Source: Pseudomonas sp. N3-W (GTDB lineage Bacteria > Pseudomonadota > Gammaproteobacteria > Pseudomonadales > Pseudomonadaceae). Taken from it: a DNA stretch of 64,000 nucleotides. This document shows positions 43,942-53,524 of this stretch, in pieces. The translations under genes were made by a program, and so were the position numbers. The stretch spans positions 926,001-990,000 of the forward strand of contig NZ_CP103965.1 of the NCBI RefSeq assembly GCF_024970185.1. Reading direction: 5' to 3'. Numbering within the stretch: position 1 is the stretch's first letter; the number at the start of each line of letters is the position of its first letter. The notes below the pieces were generated by a model. The model was not told where the DNA came from. It searched no databases and saw only the letters and a list, made by a program, of their open reading frames with translations.

Positions 43942-44774
43942 GCTTTCTGGTTTTGCTGTTGGCGGTCTGGATCGAGAAATTCTCAGCCCTGCGTCACCGG
44001 GTTCAGCGCGATGGCGGTTGGTTGCGTGAGCTGGCCAAACTGGAGGCCAGCCCGCGACTGGGCAATCGTCCGTGGCTGATATTGGCACTGCTGGTGCTGT
44101 TGCCGGTGGCGCTGCTCGGGTTGCTGCTGGTGGTGCTGGAACCCGTGGCTTATGGCTTGTTGGCGTTACCGGTGCATCTGCTGGTGGTGATCTACAGCCT
44201 GGGCCGTGGCGATTTGCTGGGTGGTCTCGGGCCGTTCCGCGACGCCTGGCGTCGGGAAGACCTGCAAGCCGCCGCTCATGTCGCCAACCGCGACCTGAAC
44301 ATCTGCGCTGACGACGGCGAACAGTTGCTGGAGCGTGTCCAGGCTCATCTGTTGTGGCAGGCGTATCAGAGCTTTTTCGCGGTGATTTTCTGGTATTTCG
44401 TGCTCGGCCCGGTGGCAGCACTGAGTTATCGCTTGCTGGCCCTGGCCGAAGAACATGCGCAGAACCCGGCCCTGGCCGAGCGTGCCGGGCAATTGCGTCA
44501 CGCCTTTGACTGGGTGCCGGTGCGCGTACTGGCGGCAAGTTTTGCCCTGGTCGGCAACTTTGTCGCAGTCAGCCGGGTGATGTTGCACGAACTGCTGAAC
44601 TGGAATATCAGTGCTGTGCAGTTGATGGAAAAGGTCGGTCTGGCGGCCGGGGAAATCCCGGCCCCGGTGGTCGGCCCTGAAGGCATCAACAGCCTCGACC
44701 GGATCTGGGAGCTGCTGCTGCGTGCGGCAGTGCTGTGGTATGCCGGTTTTGCATTGTGGACGGTGTTGCCGTAA
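43938..44774 (+). CDS. ampE: AmpE family inner-membrane protein
   Basis: A 278-residue membrane protein with three or four transmembrane segments. It starts MSFLVLLLAVWIEKFSALRH, with a hydrophobic block LLVLLPVALLGLLLVVLEP, LPVHLLVVIYSLGRGD, and FFAVIFWYFVLGPVAALSYR. It is coded with ampD by overlap. In enterics it is proposed to be a sensory partner of AmpD. Activity unknown. Confidence 0.93.
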   Translation: MSFLVLLLAVWIEKFSALRHRVQRDGGWLRELAKLEASPRLGNRPWLILALLVLLPVALLGLLLVVLEPVAYGLLALPVHLLVVIYSLGRGDLLGGLGPFRDAWRREDLQAAAHVANRDLNICADDGEQLLERVQAHLLWQAYQSFFAVIFWYFVLGPVAALSYRLLALAEEHAQNPALAERAGQLRHAFDWVPVRVLAASFALVGNFVAVSRVMLHELLNWNISAVQLMEKVGLAAGEIPAPVVGPEGINSLDRIWELLLRAAVLWYAGFALWTVLP

Positions 44775-44795
44775 ATCTCCTATGCACCGCAACAA

Positions 44796-44887
44796 CTGTA
44801 GGAGCGAGCCTGCTCGCGAAAGCGGTCTGTCAGCCAGCATCTCTGTTGAATGTTAAGGCCGTTTCGCGAGCTGGCTCGCTCCCACAG
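44796..44887. repeat. REPIN: inverted pair of GGAGCGAGC...GCTCGCGAA palindromes
   Basis: CTGTAGGAGCGAGCCTGCTC at the left and its inverse TGGCTCGCTCCCACAG at the right enclose about 45 bases, and each extends into a TTCGCGA block. This is a different REP family from the pair near smpB. It lies in the 272-base gap between ampE and the chemoreceptor gene. Confidence 0.85.
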
Positions 44888-45046
44888 GGGAAGTCGTCGT
44901 TCTGAAGAACGGCATCCCTGCCGTTAACCTTAAGTTACAAAACCTCCCTCCGATTTGAGCTATACAGAGATAGCGTCCAATAGTGGCTATCTGCTGCCTC
45001 TGTGCGCCTGCCAATAAAAATAAGAAATCAACAGGGAGACTTCACC

Positions 45047-47077
45047 GTGAAGCGCTTGCTCTATCCCGCCGTCGCGCTGATGAACCGCCTGAGCTTCGGC
45101 ATGAAGTTCAGCCTGATCAGCGTGCTGTTTCTGGTGCCTATGCTGGTGACCAACTTCTTTCTGGTGCGTGATTCCTATCGCGAATTCCAGGGCACCCAGG
45201 TTGAACTGCAGAGCCTTGACCTGCTGGGCAGCAGCCTGACCCTGCGCCGGGATCTGGAAACCCTCAACAATCTGGTGCAGATCAACGTCACCCTTGGTCA
45301 GTCCGGCAAGGCGGGCGATGTCGAGTCGAAGATCTCGACACTGGAACAAGGCATATTTTCGCGTCTACAGGGGCTCGCGGCAACGGCCACTGACCCTGAG
45401 CAGATCAAGGTGTTCGACGATAAACACGATGAAATGATCGCCGCGTTGAAGTCCCAGCAAGCGGAAAATTCGCTGCAAAGTAAAAGTGCGCAGATCGGCA
45501 AGTTGCTCGGCAATGCGCAGGTTTTCAGCCAGATCATTGCCAGTCAGGCTGGGCTCAGCCGTGACAATCAGAGCGATATGCGTCAGCTCAGCGAACTCGT
45601 TACCCAAGTGACGGCCTCTGTTACCCAAATCCTGGGCGAAGGGCGGGCGATGGGCTCGTACTCATTGGGACAGGGCTTTCTCAATTCTTCCTCCAGCACC
45701 CGCTTTGATGAACTGTTGGCGCAGATCGAAAAGCTACAGGCTGAATATGGCCTGAAATTGCAGGATGCCCTGAACTCCAGCAAGGCTGCGCGCGAAAACC
45801 TTGCCACCGAGGCAGAGAACAGCAAGACCTCACTGAAAAAGGCCAGTGAACTGTTCGAGCAACAAGTTGTGATGGCCGAAGCGCTCGATGCGCCATGGCA
45901 GCCCTTTTATGATCAGGTCACCGGCCTGATGGACCAGACTTATCAACTCAATGAAGCCACGCTGAAGTTTCTCGGTAGCCAGTTGCAGCAACGGCTGGAG
46001 CAGAACCGCACGCACATGGTCTTGCAGGCGGTGGCGCTGGCGGCGGTGTTTGTGCTGATTTTTTACCTGTACGGCGGTTTCTATGCCTCGACCCGCACCA
46101 CGCTCAAACGCCTGGGCGCGATGATGGACAAGGTCGCGGCGGGCGACATGACCGTGAATTTCGTGGCTCAGAGCCGTGATGAGTTGGGCGAATTGGGCGA
46201 AGTGTTCAACGGCACCGTGAAGAAAATCCATGACCTGATCGAACGGGTCAGTCAGACCGTCGGCGAGGTCGAACGTCAGGCCGGGCAGGTGGAAAACGTA
46301 TCGGCCCAAAGTAATCAGGCGGTGTCCGGGCAGCGCACGCAGATTGAGCAGGTCGCCACGGCCATGAACCAGATGTCAGCGACCTCACTGGAGGTGGCGC
46401 GTAGTGCAGCCGCCGCGGTCAGCAGCGCCCACAGCGTCAACGATGAAACGTTGAGTGGCAGGGGGCTAGTTGAATCCCAGCAAGGCAGCATCGCAGCCCT
46501 GGCCAGCGAGATCGATCAGTCGGTGCGGGTGGTCAATCAATTGGCCAGCGACAGCCAGGCCATCAGCCGTGTGCTTGACGTGATAAAAAGCATTGCCGAG
46601 CAGACCAACCTGCTGGCGCTCAATGCCGCTATCGAAGCGGCCCGTGCTGGTGAGCAGGGACGGGGGTTTGCGGTAGTGGCGGACGAAGTGCGGACCCTGG
46701 CCAAGCGTACCCAGCAATCGACCGAAGAAATCGAGCAGATGATCACCCGGCTCCACGGCGGTGTCAGTGCGGCGGTGAAAGCCATGGGCATCAGTCATGA
46801 AATGGCCAATGGCACCGTGGGGCAGTCGGAAAAAGTCCAGCGGGCCCTGGAAAACATCCTCGGCGCAGTGGGCATGATCGTCGACCAGAATCAGCAAATC
46901 GCTGCCGCCGTCGAGCAGCAGACCGCCGTGGCTCACGACATCGACCAGAACATCGTCGAGATCAATCGCGCCGGCGAGCGTACCGCCGACGGTGCGTACC
47001 AGACCGAAAATGCCAGCCGGGCGTTGTCGGCGCAGGTAGTGGAACTGAAGCAATTGATCAGCGCATTCCGCGTCTGA
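45047..47077 (+). CDS. Methyl-accepting chemotaxis protein
   Basis: A 676-residue chemoreceptor. The first transmembrane helix lies near residues 20-40 and the second near 325-347. The roughly 285-residue periplasmic part between them is helical, with no Cache signature recognised. HAMP follows (about 348-400, GAMMDKVAAGDMTVNFVAQS). The cytoplasmic signalling hairpin has the conserved tip IAEQTNLLALNAAIEAARAG and VVADEVRTLAKRTQ. There is no CheR pentapeptide at the C-terminus. The GTG start has AGGGAGA eight bases upstream. It sits downstream of ampDE as I recall for P. aeruginosa. Ligand unknown. Confidence 0.92.
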   Translation: MKRLLYPAVALMNRLSFGMKFSLISVLFLVPMLVTNFFLVRDSYREFQGTQVELQSLDLLGSSLTLRRDLETLNNLVQINVTLGQSGKAGDVESKISTLEQGIFSRLQGLAATATDPEQIKVFDDKHDEMIAALKSQQAENSLQSKSAQIGKLLGNAQVFSQIIASQAGLSRDNQSDMRQLSELVTQVTASVTQILGEGRAMGSYSLGQGFLNSSSSTRFDELLAQIEKLQAEYGLKLQDALNSSKAARENLATEAENSKTSLKKASELFEQQVVMAEALDAPWQPFYDQVTGLMDQTYQLNEATLKFLGSQLQQRLEQNRTHMVLQAVALAAVFVLIFYLYGGFYASTRTTLKRLGAMMDKVAAGDMTVNFVAQSRDELGELGEVFNGTVKKIHDLIERVSQTVGEVERQAGQVENVSAQSNQAVSGQRTQIEQVATAMNQMSATSLEVARSAAAAVSSAHSVNDETLSGRGLVESQQGSIAALASEIDQSVRVVNQLASDSQAISRVLDVIKSIAEQTNLLALNAAIEAARAGEQGRGFAVVADEVRTLAKRTQQSTEEIEQMITRLHGGVSAAVKAMGISHEMANGTVGQSEKVQRALENILGAVGMIVDQNQQIAAAVEQQTAVAHDIDQNIVEINRAGERTADGAYQTENASRALSAQVVELKQLISAFRV

Positions 47078-47254
47078 AACACCACACAAACCTGCTCCCA
47101 CGTGGTTTCGTGATATCTGGAATGATGTCTGAACAATTTGTAGTACTTCTGCTCTACGTACGGCGGGTTATTTCCTGTTTTCCTGAGCACGCTGATTTTT
47201 CGTCTTCAATACAGGAAGATCCACCCTTCTGACCTGCCCTGAGGAAGCTCGGTT

Positions 47255-47644
47255 ATGTCTGCCGTCACGATAGGAATCAACGGCCGCTGCTGCCACTGTC
47301 AGACCATGCTGGCGCTCAAGCCATGGCAACTGAATGCCATTGCCATCAACGAAGCGTTTACCTGTAGCCACTGTCACAAAGCCTTGCAACTGCGCTGCAC
47401 CAGGCAGATCAAACGCTTCAGGTCGCTTGATTCCCTGGCGCTGGTGCGCGCAAGTGCAATGCTCATGGTCTGTACGGCAGTGCTGGTGGCGCTGGTGATG
47501 GAATGGCTGAGGATGATCAGCGTGGTGGAACAGCTGAATTTCTCCCTGATCGCGATCTTCGCCTACTGTGCGATTACCCGCGTTGTCCGACACCGGCGAC
47601 ACATGACGTTGATTCTCGAAGCCGCCAAGGCCCACATCGACTGA
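47255..47644 (+). CDS. Small membrane protein with N-terminal zinc-ribbon-like cysteines
   Basis: A 129-residue protein I do not recognise. Residues 12-15 (CCHC) and 37-40 (CSHC) form two knuckles 22 residues apart, as in a zinc ribbon. Two transmembrane helices follow (about 62-82 and 93-108). The rest is basic (RHRRH). The topology suggests a cytoplasmic metal-binding head on a membrane hairpin. GAGGAAG precedes the ATG. Its TGA is directly followed by the reverse-strand stop of tatD, without any intergenic base. Confidence 0.72.
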   Translation: MSAVTIGINGRCCHCQTMLALKPWQLNAIAINEAFTCSHCHKALQLRCTRQIKRFRSLDSLALVRASAMLMVCTAVLVALVMEWLRMISVVEQLNFSLIAIFAYCAITRVVRHRRHMTLILEAAKAHID

Positions 47645-48421
47645 CTACCAGTTGAACAGCTGGCAGGCATTGGCGGTGCTGACTGCCGCCAGTTGCTCGG
47701 GACTGATAGCCATGATCTCGGCAAGCGCCGCGCTGATCGCCGGCAAGTGTGCCGGGCTGTTGCGCTGGCCGGCAAACATGGCGGGCGCCATGTCCGGGGA
47801 GTCGGTTTCCAGGACCACCGCCTCAAGCGGCAAGTCGGCCAATACCCGGTGCATACGCAGTGCCTGAGGCCAGGTCGCCGCGCCCCCCAGGCCGAGTTTG
47901 AAACCCAGCTTGATGTATTCCCGCGCCTCTTCCCGGCTGCCGGCAAACGCGTGGATGATGCCGGCGCGTTTCAGGCCAAAGCGCTTGAGCGTGGCGATCA
48001 CCGCAGCGTGGCTGCGCCGTACGTGAATCAAGGCCGGCAGATTGAAGTCTGCCGCCAGTTGCAGCTGCGCCTCGAACAGGGTCTGCTGACGGGCGCGATC
48101 CAGGCTTTCGATAAAGTAATCCAGGCCGATCTCGCCCACCGCGCAGAGCTGCCGATGACCCGCCAGGCGTGTCAGCCAGTCGCCCAGTTCACTCAAGTCC
48201 TGCGCACGATGCTGGTCCAGATAGACCGGGTGCAAGCCGAAAGCCGCATGCAGATCCGGATCGCTTTGCACCAGATCCCAGACCCGTTGCCAATTGGCCT
48301 GATAAACCCCCAACACCACCATCCGCTGTACGCCATGGGCGCGGCTTAGCGCCAGCAGCGCCCCGCGGTCCTCGTCGAAATCCGGAAAATCCAGATGGGT
48401 GTGGGTGTCGACAAACTCCAC
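47645..48421 (-). CDS. TatD-family metal-dependent hydrolase
   Basis: A 258-residue amidohydrolase-fold enzyme. Metal ligands are visible as His7 and His9 in VDTHTHLDF, then the Glu in CAVGEIGLDY, the His in LPALIHVRRSH and IIHAFAGSREEA, and the Asp in LETDSPDMAP. E. coli TatD-type proteins act as Mg-dependent 3'-5' exonucleases or quality-control hydrolases. It starts three bases after the fruR stop and probably shares its transcript. Several TatD paralogues exist in pseudomonads, so no finer symbol is given. Confidence 0.92.
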   Translation of the reverse strand: MEFVDTHTHLDFPDFDEDRGALLALSRAHGVQRMVVLGVYQANWQRVWDLVQSDPDLHAAFGLHPVYLDQHRAQDLSELGDWLTRLAGHRQLCAVGEIGLDYFIESLDRARQQTLFEAQLQLAADFNLPALIHVRRSHAAVIATLKRFGLKRAGIIHAFAGSREEAREYIKLGFKLGLGGAATWPQALRMHRVLADLPLEAVVLETDSPDMAPAMFAGQRNSPAHLPAISAALAEIMAISPEQLAAVSTANACQLFNW

Positions 48422-48424
48422 GGC

Positions 48425-49420
48425 TCAGTCCCGGTGAATACGTTGCTTGAAGGTCCGCGCGATGGCCAGCACGCCGGGCTGGTAATCCGACTGCTCGATG
48501 GCCGCCAGCGCCAGCTCCAGTGCCTTGTCGGCGATCAACTGATGTTGCTGGGCCATGGCATTGACCGGTAGCGGCAGGAAATCCAGCAACTGTGTGTCAC
48601 CAAACGTGCCGAGCCGCAGCGGACGGCTTTTCAGCGGGAAGTCATGCAAGGCATCGAACACACCCTGCAACAGCACGTAGGAAGTTGTTACCAGCGAATC
48701 GGGCAAATGCCCCAGGCGCTGTAGCAATTCTTCCATCAATTGTTTGCCGCACTCACGGCTGAACGACTCGCCTTGCTCGATCAGTATCTGACCTTCAAAC
48801 CCGGCCAGCGCTTCTTTGAAGCCGGCGGCCCGTTCCTGGCTGATGCTCAGTTCGGGTCGGGCGCCGATCAGCGCAATCTGCTTGGGCAACGGGTCGAGCA
48901 GGCTTTGGGTCAGGTGCAGACTGGCCTCGCGGTCGTCACTGATCACCGAGCAAAAATGCTCGGGCTCCATGACCCGGTCGATGGCGATGATCGGGATGCC
49001 TTTGGCCTGCAACTGCCGATAACTGTCGTCATCGGTGGGCAGGCAACTGGCGACAATCAACGCATCGCAGCGGCGGGCGCGGAACAGTTGCAGCAATTGC
49101 CGTTCACTGTCCGGCGCATCGTCGGAGCTGGCGATCAATAATTGATAGCCGCGCGCCCGGGCGCCTTGCTCCAGCAGCTTGGCAATTCGCGCGTAACTGG
49201 GGTTTTCCAGGTCCGGCAGAATAAAGCCCAGCGTACGCGTGTGCCGGCTGCGCAGCCCGGCGGCCTGGGGGTTGGGCGTAAAGCCATGTTGCTCGACCAC
49301 CGCACGCACGCGCTCGACGGTGGCGCTGCTGATGCGTTGCTGTGCGGCCTTGCCATTGATGACATAACTGGCGGTGGTCACGGACACACCGGCCAGTTGG
49401 GCGATATCACTGAGTTTCAA
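48425..49420 (-). CDS. fruR: Fructose operon regulator FruR/Cra (LacI family)
   Basis: A 331-residue LacI-type repressor. The N-terminal helix-turn-helix is KLSDIAQLAGVSVTTASYVI with hinge helix PNPQAAGLRSRHTRTLGFIL. The periplasmic-binding-like effector domain follows. A TTG start (AAGGAAATCCCGAG-TTG) is chosen because homology begins there and an AAGGA site is spaced nine bases before it; an ATG 29 codons upstream would add an unrelated tail. In Pseudomonas, Cra binds fructose-1-phosphate and controls mainly fruBKA. It is divergent from fruB, with the operator in between. Confidence 0.93.
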   Translation of the reverse strand: MKLSDIAQLAGVSVTTASYVINGKAAQQRISSATVERVRAVVEQHGFTPNPQAAGLRSRHTRTLGFILPDLENPSYARIAKLLEQGARARGYQLLIASSDDAPDSERQLLQLFRARRCDALIVASCLPTDDDSYRQLQAKGIPIIAIDRVMEPEHFCSVISDDREASLHLTQSLLDPLPKQIALIGARPELSISQERAAGFKEALAGFEGQILIEQGESFSRECGKQLMEELLQRLGHLPDSLVTTSYVLLQGVFDALHDFPLKSRPLRLGTFGDTQLLDFLPLPVNAMAQQHQLIADKALELALAAIEQSDYQPGVLAIARTFKQRIHRD

Positions 49421-49565
49421 CTCGGGATTTCCTTGTTTTTTCGAGCTTGCCCCGACATTTTCGCCAATCCTACCCGATTCAGGCAGACGACCAATGTCGC
49501 AACGCATCCGACAAGTTGGGCTTCAAGGATGAGACATTATCGAGTAACGTGCCAATCATTCTAGA

Positions 49566-49577
49566 TTAAACGTTTCA
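49566..49577 (+). promoter_or_regulatory. Cra/FruR operator upstream of fruB
   Basis: TTAAACGTTTCA matches the operator I recall for P. putida Cra. A second related site, TACGTTTCA (49592-49600), lies 14 bases further. Both are in the fruR-fruB intergenic region. FruR here probably represses until fructose-1-phosphate is made. Confidence 0.85.
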
Positions 49578-49710
49578 GCAAGCGTATTTTCTACGTTTCA
49601 GGTGCCTTTGGCCGGTTCTGCCGCGAAACCGCCAAAAGTAGTGACCAAGCGCCTAAGCTGATTCATTCAAAACAATACCTGGTGTCATACGGCGCCAAAA
49701 AGGAGAAAGC

Positions 49711-52572
49711 ATGCTCGAGCTCACCAAAGAGCAGATTTCCATGGGCCAATCGGCGGTGGATAAACCCGCTGCGTTGCAACTGCTGGCCGATCATCTGGTT
49801 GCCGATGGCCTGGTGGCAGCGGGGTATCTCGCCGGTTTGCAGGCGCGCGAAGCCCAGGGCTCGACGTTTCTCGGTCAAGGTATTGCCATCCCCCACGGTA
49901 CGCCACAAACCCGCGACCAGGTGTTTTCCACCGGCGTGCGGCTGATGCAATTCCCCGACGGCGTGGACTGGGGCGACGGCCAGATCGTCTACCTGGCCAT
50001 CGGCATTGCTGCCAAATCCGATGAGCATCTGCGCCTGCTGCAACTGCTGACCCGCGCCCTGGGCGAAACTGATCTGGGCCAGGCCCTGCGCCGCGCCAGC
50101 TCCGCCGAGGCGTTGCTGAAACTGCTGCAAGGCGCGCCACAAGAGCTGGCGCTGGATGCGCAGATGATCGGCCTTGGCGTGTCGGCCGATGATTTCGAAG
50201 AACTGGTCTGGCGTGGCGCGCGGTTGTTGCGCCAGGCCGATTGTGTGAGCAACGGTTTCTCCGCCGTGTTGCAGCAGGTCGAAGCGCTGCCACTGGGCGA
50301 TGGCCTGTGGTGGCTGCACAGCGAACAGACGGTCAAGCGTCCGGGCCTGGCCTTCGTCACCCCGGACAAACCCATGCGCTACCTCGGCCAGCCATTGAGC
50401 GGCCTGTTCTGTCTGGCCAGCCTCGGCGAAGCGCATCAGGCGTTGCTCGAACGCCTGTGCGCGCTGTTGATCGAAGGGCGCGGCCACGAACTGGGGCGCG
50501 CCACCAGCAGCCGTAAAGTCCTCGAAGTGCTGGGCGGTGAAGTGCCCGCCGACTGGCCGAGCGCACGCATTGCCCTGGCCAACGCCCACGGTTTGCATGC
50601 GCGCCCGGCGAAGATCCTCGCGCAACTGGCGAAAAGTTTTGATGGCGAAATCCGCGTGCGCATCGTCGACGGTCAAGACAGTGCGGTGTCAGTGAAGAGT
50701 TTGAGCAAGTTGCTCAGCCTCGGCGCCCGTCGCGCTCAGGTGCTGGAATTCATCGCCGAACCGAGCATCGCCGCCGACGCCTTGCCGGCCTTGCTGGCCG
50801 CTATAGAAGAAGGCCTCGGCGAAGAAGTCGAACCATTGCCGGCAGTCAGTCAGGCCCGCGAAGTGTTTGCCGACGTCGCCGAAGTGCTTCTTGCCCCAGT
50901 CTCCGGCAGCCTGATCCAGGCCATCGCCGCCGCGCCGGGCATTGCCATCGGCCCGGCACATATTCAAGTGTTGCAAGCCATTGATTACCCGCTGCGCGGT
51001 GAGTCTGCCGCCATCGAACGCGAACGCCTCAAGCAAGCCCTGAGTGATGTTCGTCGCGATATCGAAGGCCTGATCGAGCGCAGCAAATCCAAAGCCATTC
51101 GCGAGATTTTCATCACCCACCAGGAAATGCTCGACGACCCGGAATTGACCGACGACGTCGACACCCGCCTCAAGCAGGGCGAAAGTGCCGAAGCGGCATG
51201 GATGGCGGTGATCGAAGCCGCCGCGAAACAGCAGGAGTCGCTGCAGGACGCGCTGCTGGCAGAGCGCGCCGCCGACCTGCGGGATATTGGTCGTCGAGTG
51301 CTGGCGCAATTGTGCGGCATCGAAACCCCGAGCGAGCCTGATCAGCCGTACATTCTGGTGATGGACGAGGTCGGCCCGTCCGACGTGGCGCGTCTCGATC
51401 CGGCTCGCGTGGCCGGCATCCTAACTGCCCGTGGCGGCGCCACCGCCCACAGCGCCATCGTCGCCCGTGCCCTGGGTATTCCGGCGCTGGTCGGTGCTGG
51501 CGCCGCCGTGTTGCTGCTCGCACCGGGCACGCCGTTGCTGATTGATGGGCAACGCGGTCGCCTGCATGTGGATGCCGACGCTGCCACCTTGCAGCGCGCC
51601 ACCGAAGAACGTGACACCCGTGAGCAACGCCTGAAGGTCGCCGCCGAACAACGCCATCAACCGGCGCTGACCACCGACGGTCACGCGGTCGAAGTCTTTG
51701 CCAATATCGGCGAAAGCGCCGGCGTCACCAGCGCGGTGGAGCAGGGCGCCGAAGGCATTGGCCTGCTGCGCACCGAACTGATTTTCATGGCCCATTCGCA
51801 AGCGCCGGACGAAGCCACCCAGGAAGCCGAATACCGTCGCGTACTCGATGGCCTCGCCGGGCGTCCGCTGGTGGTGCGCACCCTCGATGTCGGCGGCGAC
51901 AAACCGCTGCCGTATTGGCCCATCGCCAAGGAAGAAAATCCCTTCCTCGGTGTGCGTGGCATTCGCCTGACCCTGCAACGTCCGCAGATCATGGAAGCGC
52001 AATTGCGCGCCTTGCTGCGTGCCGCCGACAACCGTCCATTGCGGATCATGTTCCCGATGGTCGGCAGTGTTGACGAGTGGCGTCAGGCACGGGACATGAC
52101 CGAACGTTTGCGCCTGGAAACTCCGGTCGCGGACCTGCAACTGGGGATCATGATCGAAGTGCCGTCGGCGGCTCTGCTGGCGCCGGTGCTGGCCAAGGAG
52201 GTCGACTTCTTCAGCGTCGGCACCAACGACCTGACTCAATACACCCTGGCCATCGACCGTGGTCACCCGACCCTGTCGGCCCAAGCTGATGGCTTGCACC
52301 CGGCGGTGCTGCAGCTGATCGACATCACCGTGCGTGCGGCCCATGCCCATGGCAAATGGGTCGGCGTGTGCGGCGAGTTGGCGGCAGATCCATTGGCGGT
52401 GCCGGTGCTGGTCGGCCTCGGCGTGGATGAACTCAGTGTCTCGGGTCGCAGCATTGCCGAGGTCAAGGCGCGCATTCGCGAGCTCAGCTTGTCCCGGACT
52501 CAAACCCTCGCCCAGCAGGCCTTGGCCGTGGGCAGCGCGAATGAAGTGCGCGCATTAGTGGAGGCCCTGTAA
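49711..52572 (+). CDS. fruB: Fructose PTS multiphosphoryl protein FruB (EIIA-HPr-EI)
   Basis: A 953-residue fusion that carries phosphate from PEP to the fructose transporter. Domains in order: EIIA-Fru (about 1-150, active His62 in GIAIPHGTP), a middle linker/second EIIA-like region (155-280), HPr (285-370, His296 in NAHGLHARPA) and Enzyme I (about 405-953, His580 in GGATAHSAIVARALG). The PEP-binding part has GTNDLTQYTLAIDR and the Cys in WVGVCGELAADP. It is the usual pseudomonad form, with all three general and specific PTS steps in one chain. AAGGAGAAAGC precedes the ATG. Its stop overlaps fruK. Confidence 0.97.
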   Translation: MLELTKEQISMGQSAVDKPAALQLLADHLVADGLVAAGYLAGLQAREAQGSTFLGQGIAIPHGTPQTRDQVFSTGVRLMQFPDGVDWGDGQIVYLAIGIAAKSDEHLRLLQLLTRALGETDLGQALRRASSAEALLKLLQGAPQELALDAQMIGLGVSADDFEELVWRGARLLRQADCVSNGFSAVLQQVEALPLGDGLWWLHSEQTVKRPGLAFVTPDKPMRYLGQPLSGLFCLASLGEAHQALLERLCALLIEGRGHELGRATSSRKVLEVLGGEVPADWPSARIALANAHGLHARPAKILAQLAKSFDGEIRVRIVDGQDSAVSVKSLSKLLSLGARRAQVLEFIAEPSIAADALPALLAAIEEGLGEEVEPLPAVSQAREVFADVAEVLLAPVSGSLIQAIAAAPGIAIGPAHIQVLQAIDYPLRGESAAIERERLKQALSDVRRDIEGLIERSKSKAIREIFITHQEMLDDPELTDDVDTRLKQGESAEAAWMAVIEAAAKQQESLQDALLAERAADLRDIGRRVLAQLCGIETPSEPDQPYILVMDEVGPSDVARLDPARVAGILTARGGATAHSAIVARALGIPALVGAGAAVLLLAPGTPLLIDGQRGRLHVDADAATLQRATEERDTREQRLKVAAEQRHQPALTTDGHAVEVFANIGESAGVTSAVEQGAEGIGLLRTELIFMAHSQAPDEATQEAEYRRVLDGLAGRPLVVRTLDVGGDKPLPYWPIAKEENPFLGVRGIRLTLQRPQIMEAQLRALLRAADNRPLRIMFPMVGSVDEWRQARDMTERLRLETPVADLQLGIMIEVPSAALLAPVLAKEVDFFSVGTNDLTQYTLAIDRGHPTLSAQADGLHPAVLQLIDITVRAAHAHGKWVGVCGELAADPLAVPVLVGLGVDELSVSGRSIAEVKARIRELSLSRTQTLAQQALAVGSANEVRALVEAL

Positions 52573-53513
52573 TGGCCAGGATTCTCACCCTGACCCTCAA
52601 CCCGGCGCTGGACCTCACCGTCCAGTTGCCGGTGCTTGCACCCGGTCAGGTCAACCGCAGCGACGCGATGCACACCCACGCCGCCGGCAAAGGCGTGAAT
52701 GTCGCGCAGGTATTGGCCGACCTCGGTCATCAACTGACGGTCAGCGGTTTTCTCGGTGAAGACAATCTTCAAGCGTTCGACACCCTGTTCGCCAAACGGG
52801 GTTTTGTCGACGCCTTCATCCGCGTTCCCGGCGAGACTCGCAGCAACATCAAACTGGCGGAAAGCGACGGGCGCATTACCGATCTCAACGGTCCGGGGCC
52901 GGTGGTGAGCGAAGCGGCGCAACAGGCGTTGCTTGAGCGGCTTGATCAGATTGCGCCCGGTCATGATGCGGTCGTGGTTGCCGGCAGCTTGCCGCGTGGC
53001 GTCAGCCCGCACTGGTTGCACGGCTTGATCCTGCGCCTGAAAAGCCTCGGCCTGAAAGTCGCCCTCGACACCAGCGGCGAGGCGCTGCGGGTTGGTCTGA
53101 GCGCGGCGCCGTGGCTGATCAAGCCGAACACTGAAGAACTCACCGATGCGCTCGGTTGCGAGGTGGTGTCGGTGGCCGCCCAGGCCGAAGCGGCGAGCCG
53201 CTTGCACGCCCAAGGCATCGAGCATGTGGTGATTTCCCACGGTGGCGATGGCGTGAACTGGTTCAGTGTCGGGGCGGCAATGCATGCCACGCCGCCCAGG
53301 GTCAGCGTCGTCAGTACCGTCGGCGCTGGCGACTCGCTGCTGGCCGGCATGCTCCACGGTTTGCTCAACGCCGATACGCCTGAGCAAACGTTGCGCACTG
53401 CCACCGCGATTGCCGCGATGGCCGTTACGCAGATCGGTTTCGGCATTGGCGATGCGGCGCACCTGGCGCAGCTCGAACAGGGCGTGCGCGTGCGCCCCCT
53501 GACAGAACAATAA
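52572..53513 (+). CDS. fruK: 1-phosphofructokinase
   Basis: A 313-residue PfkB-family kinase that turns fructose-1-phosphate into fructose-1,6-bisphosphate. Signatures are HAAGKGVNVAQVLADLG near the N-terminus and the C-terminal anion-hole motif STVGAGDSLLAGML with the catalytic Asp. It starts at the last base of fruB, and consumes the Cra inducer made by the transporter. fruA follows after 11 bases. Confidence 0.96.
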   Translation: MARILTLTLNPALDLTVQLPVLAPGQVNRSDAMHTHAAGKGVNVAQVLADLGHQLTVSGFLGEDNLQAFDTLFAKRGFVDAFIRVPGETRSNIKLAESDGRITDLNGPGPVVSEAAQQALLERLDQIAPGHDAVVVAGSLPRGVSPHWLHGLILRLKSLGLKVALDTSGEALRVGLSAAPWLIKPNTEELTDALGCEVVSVAAQAEAASRLHAQGIEHVVISHGGDGVNWFSVGAAMHATPPRVSVVSTVGAGDSLLAGMLHGLLNADTPEQTLRTATAIAAMAVTQIGFGIGDAAHLAQLEQGVRVRPLTEQ

Positions 53514-53524
53514 GAGGGGTTGTC

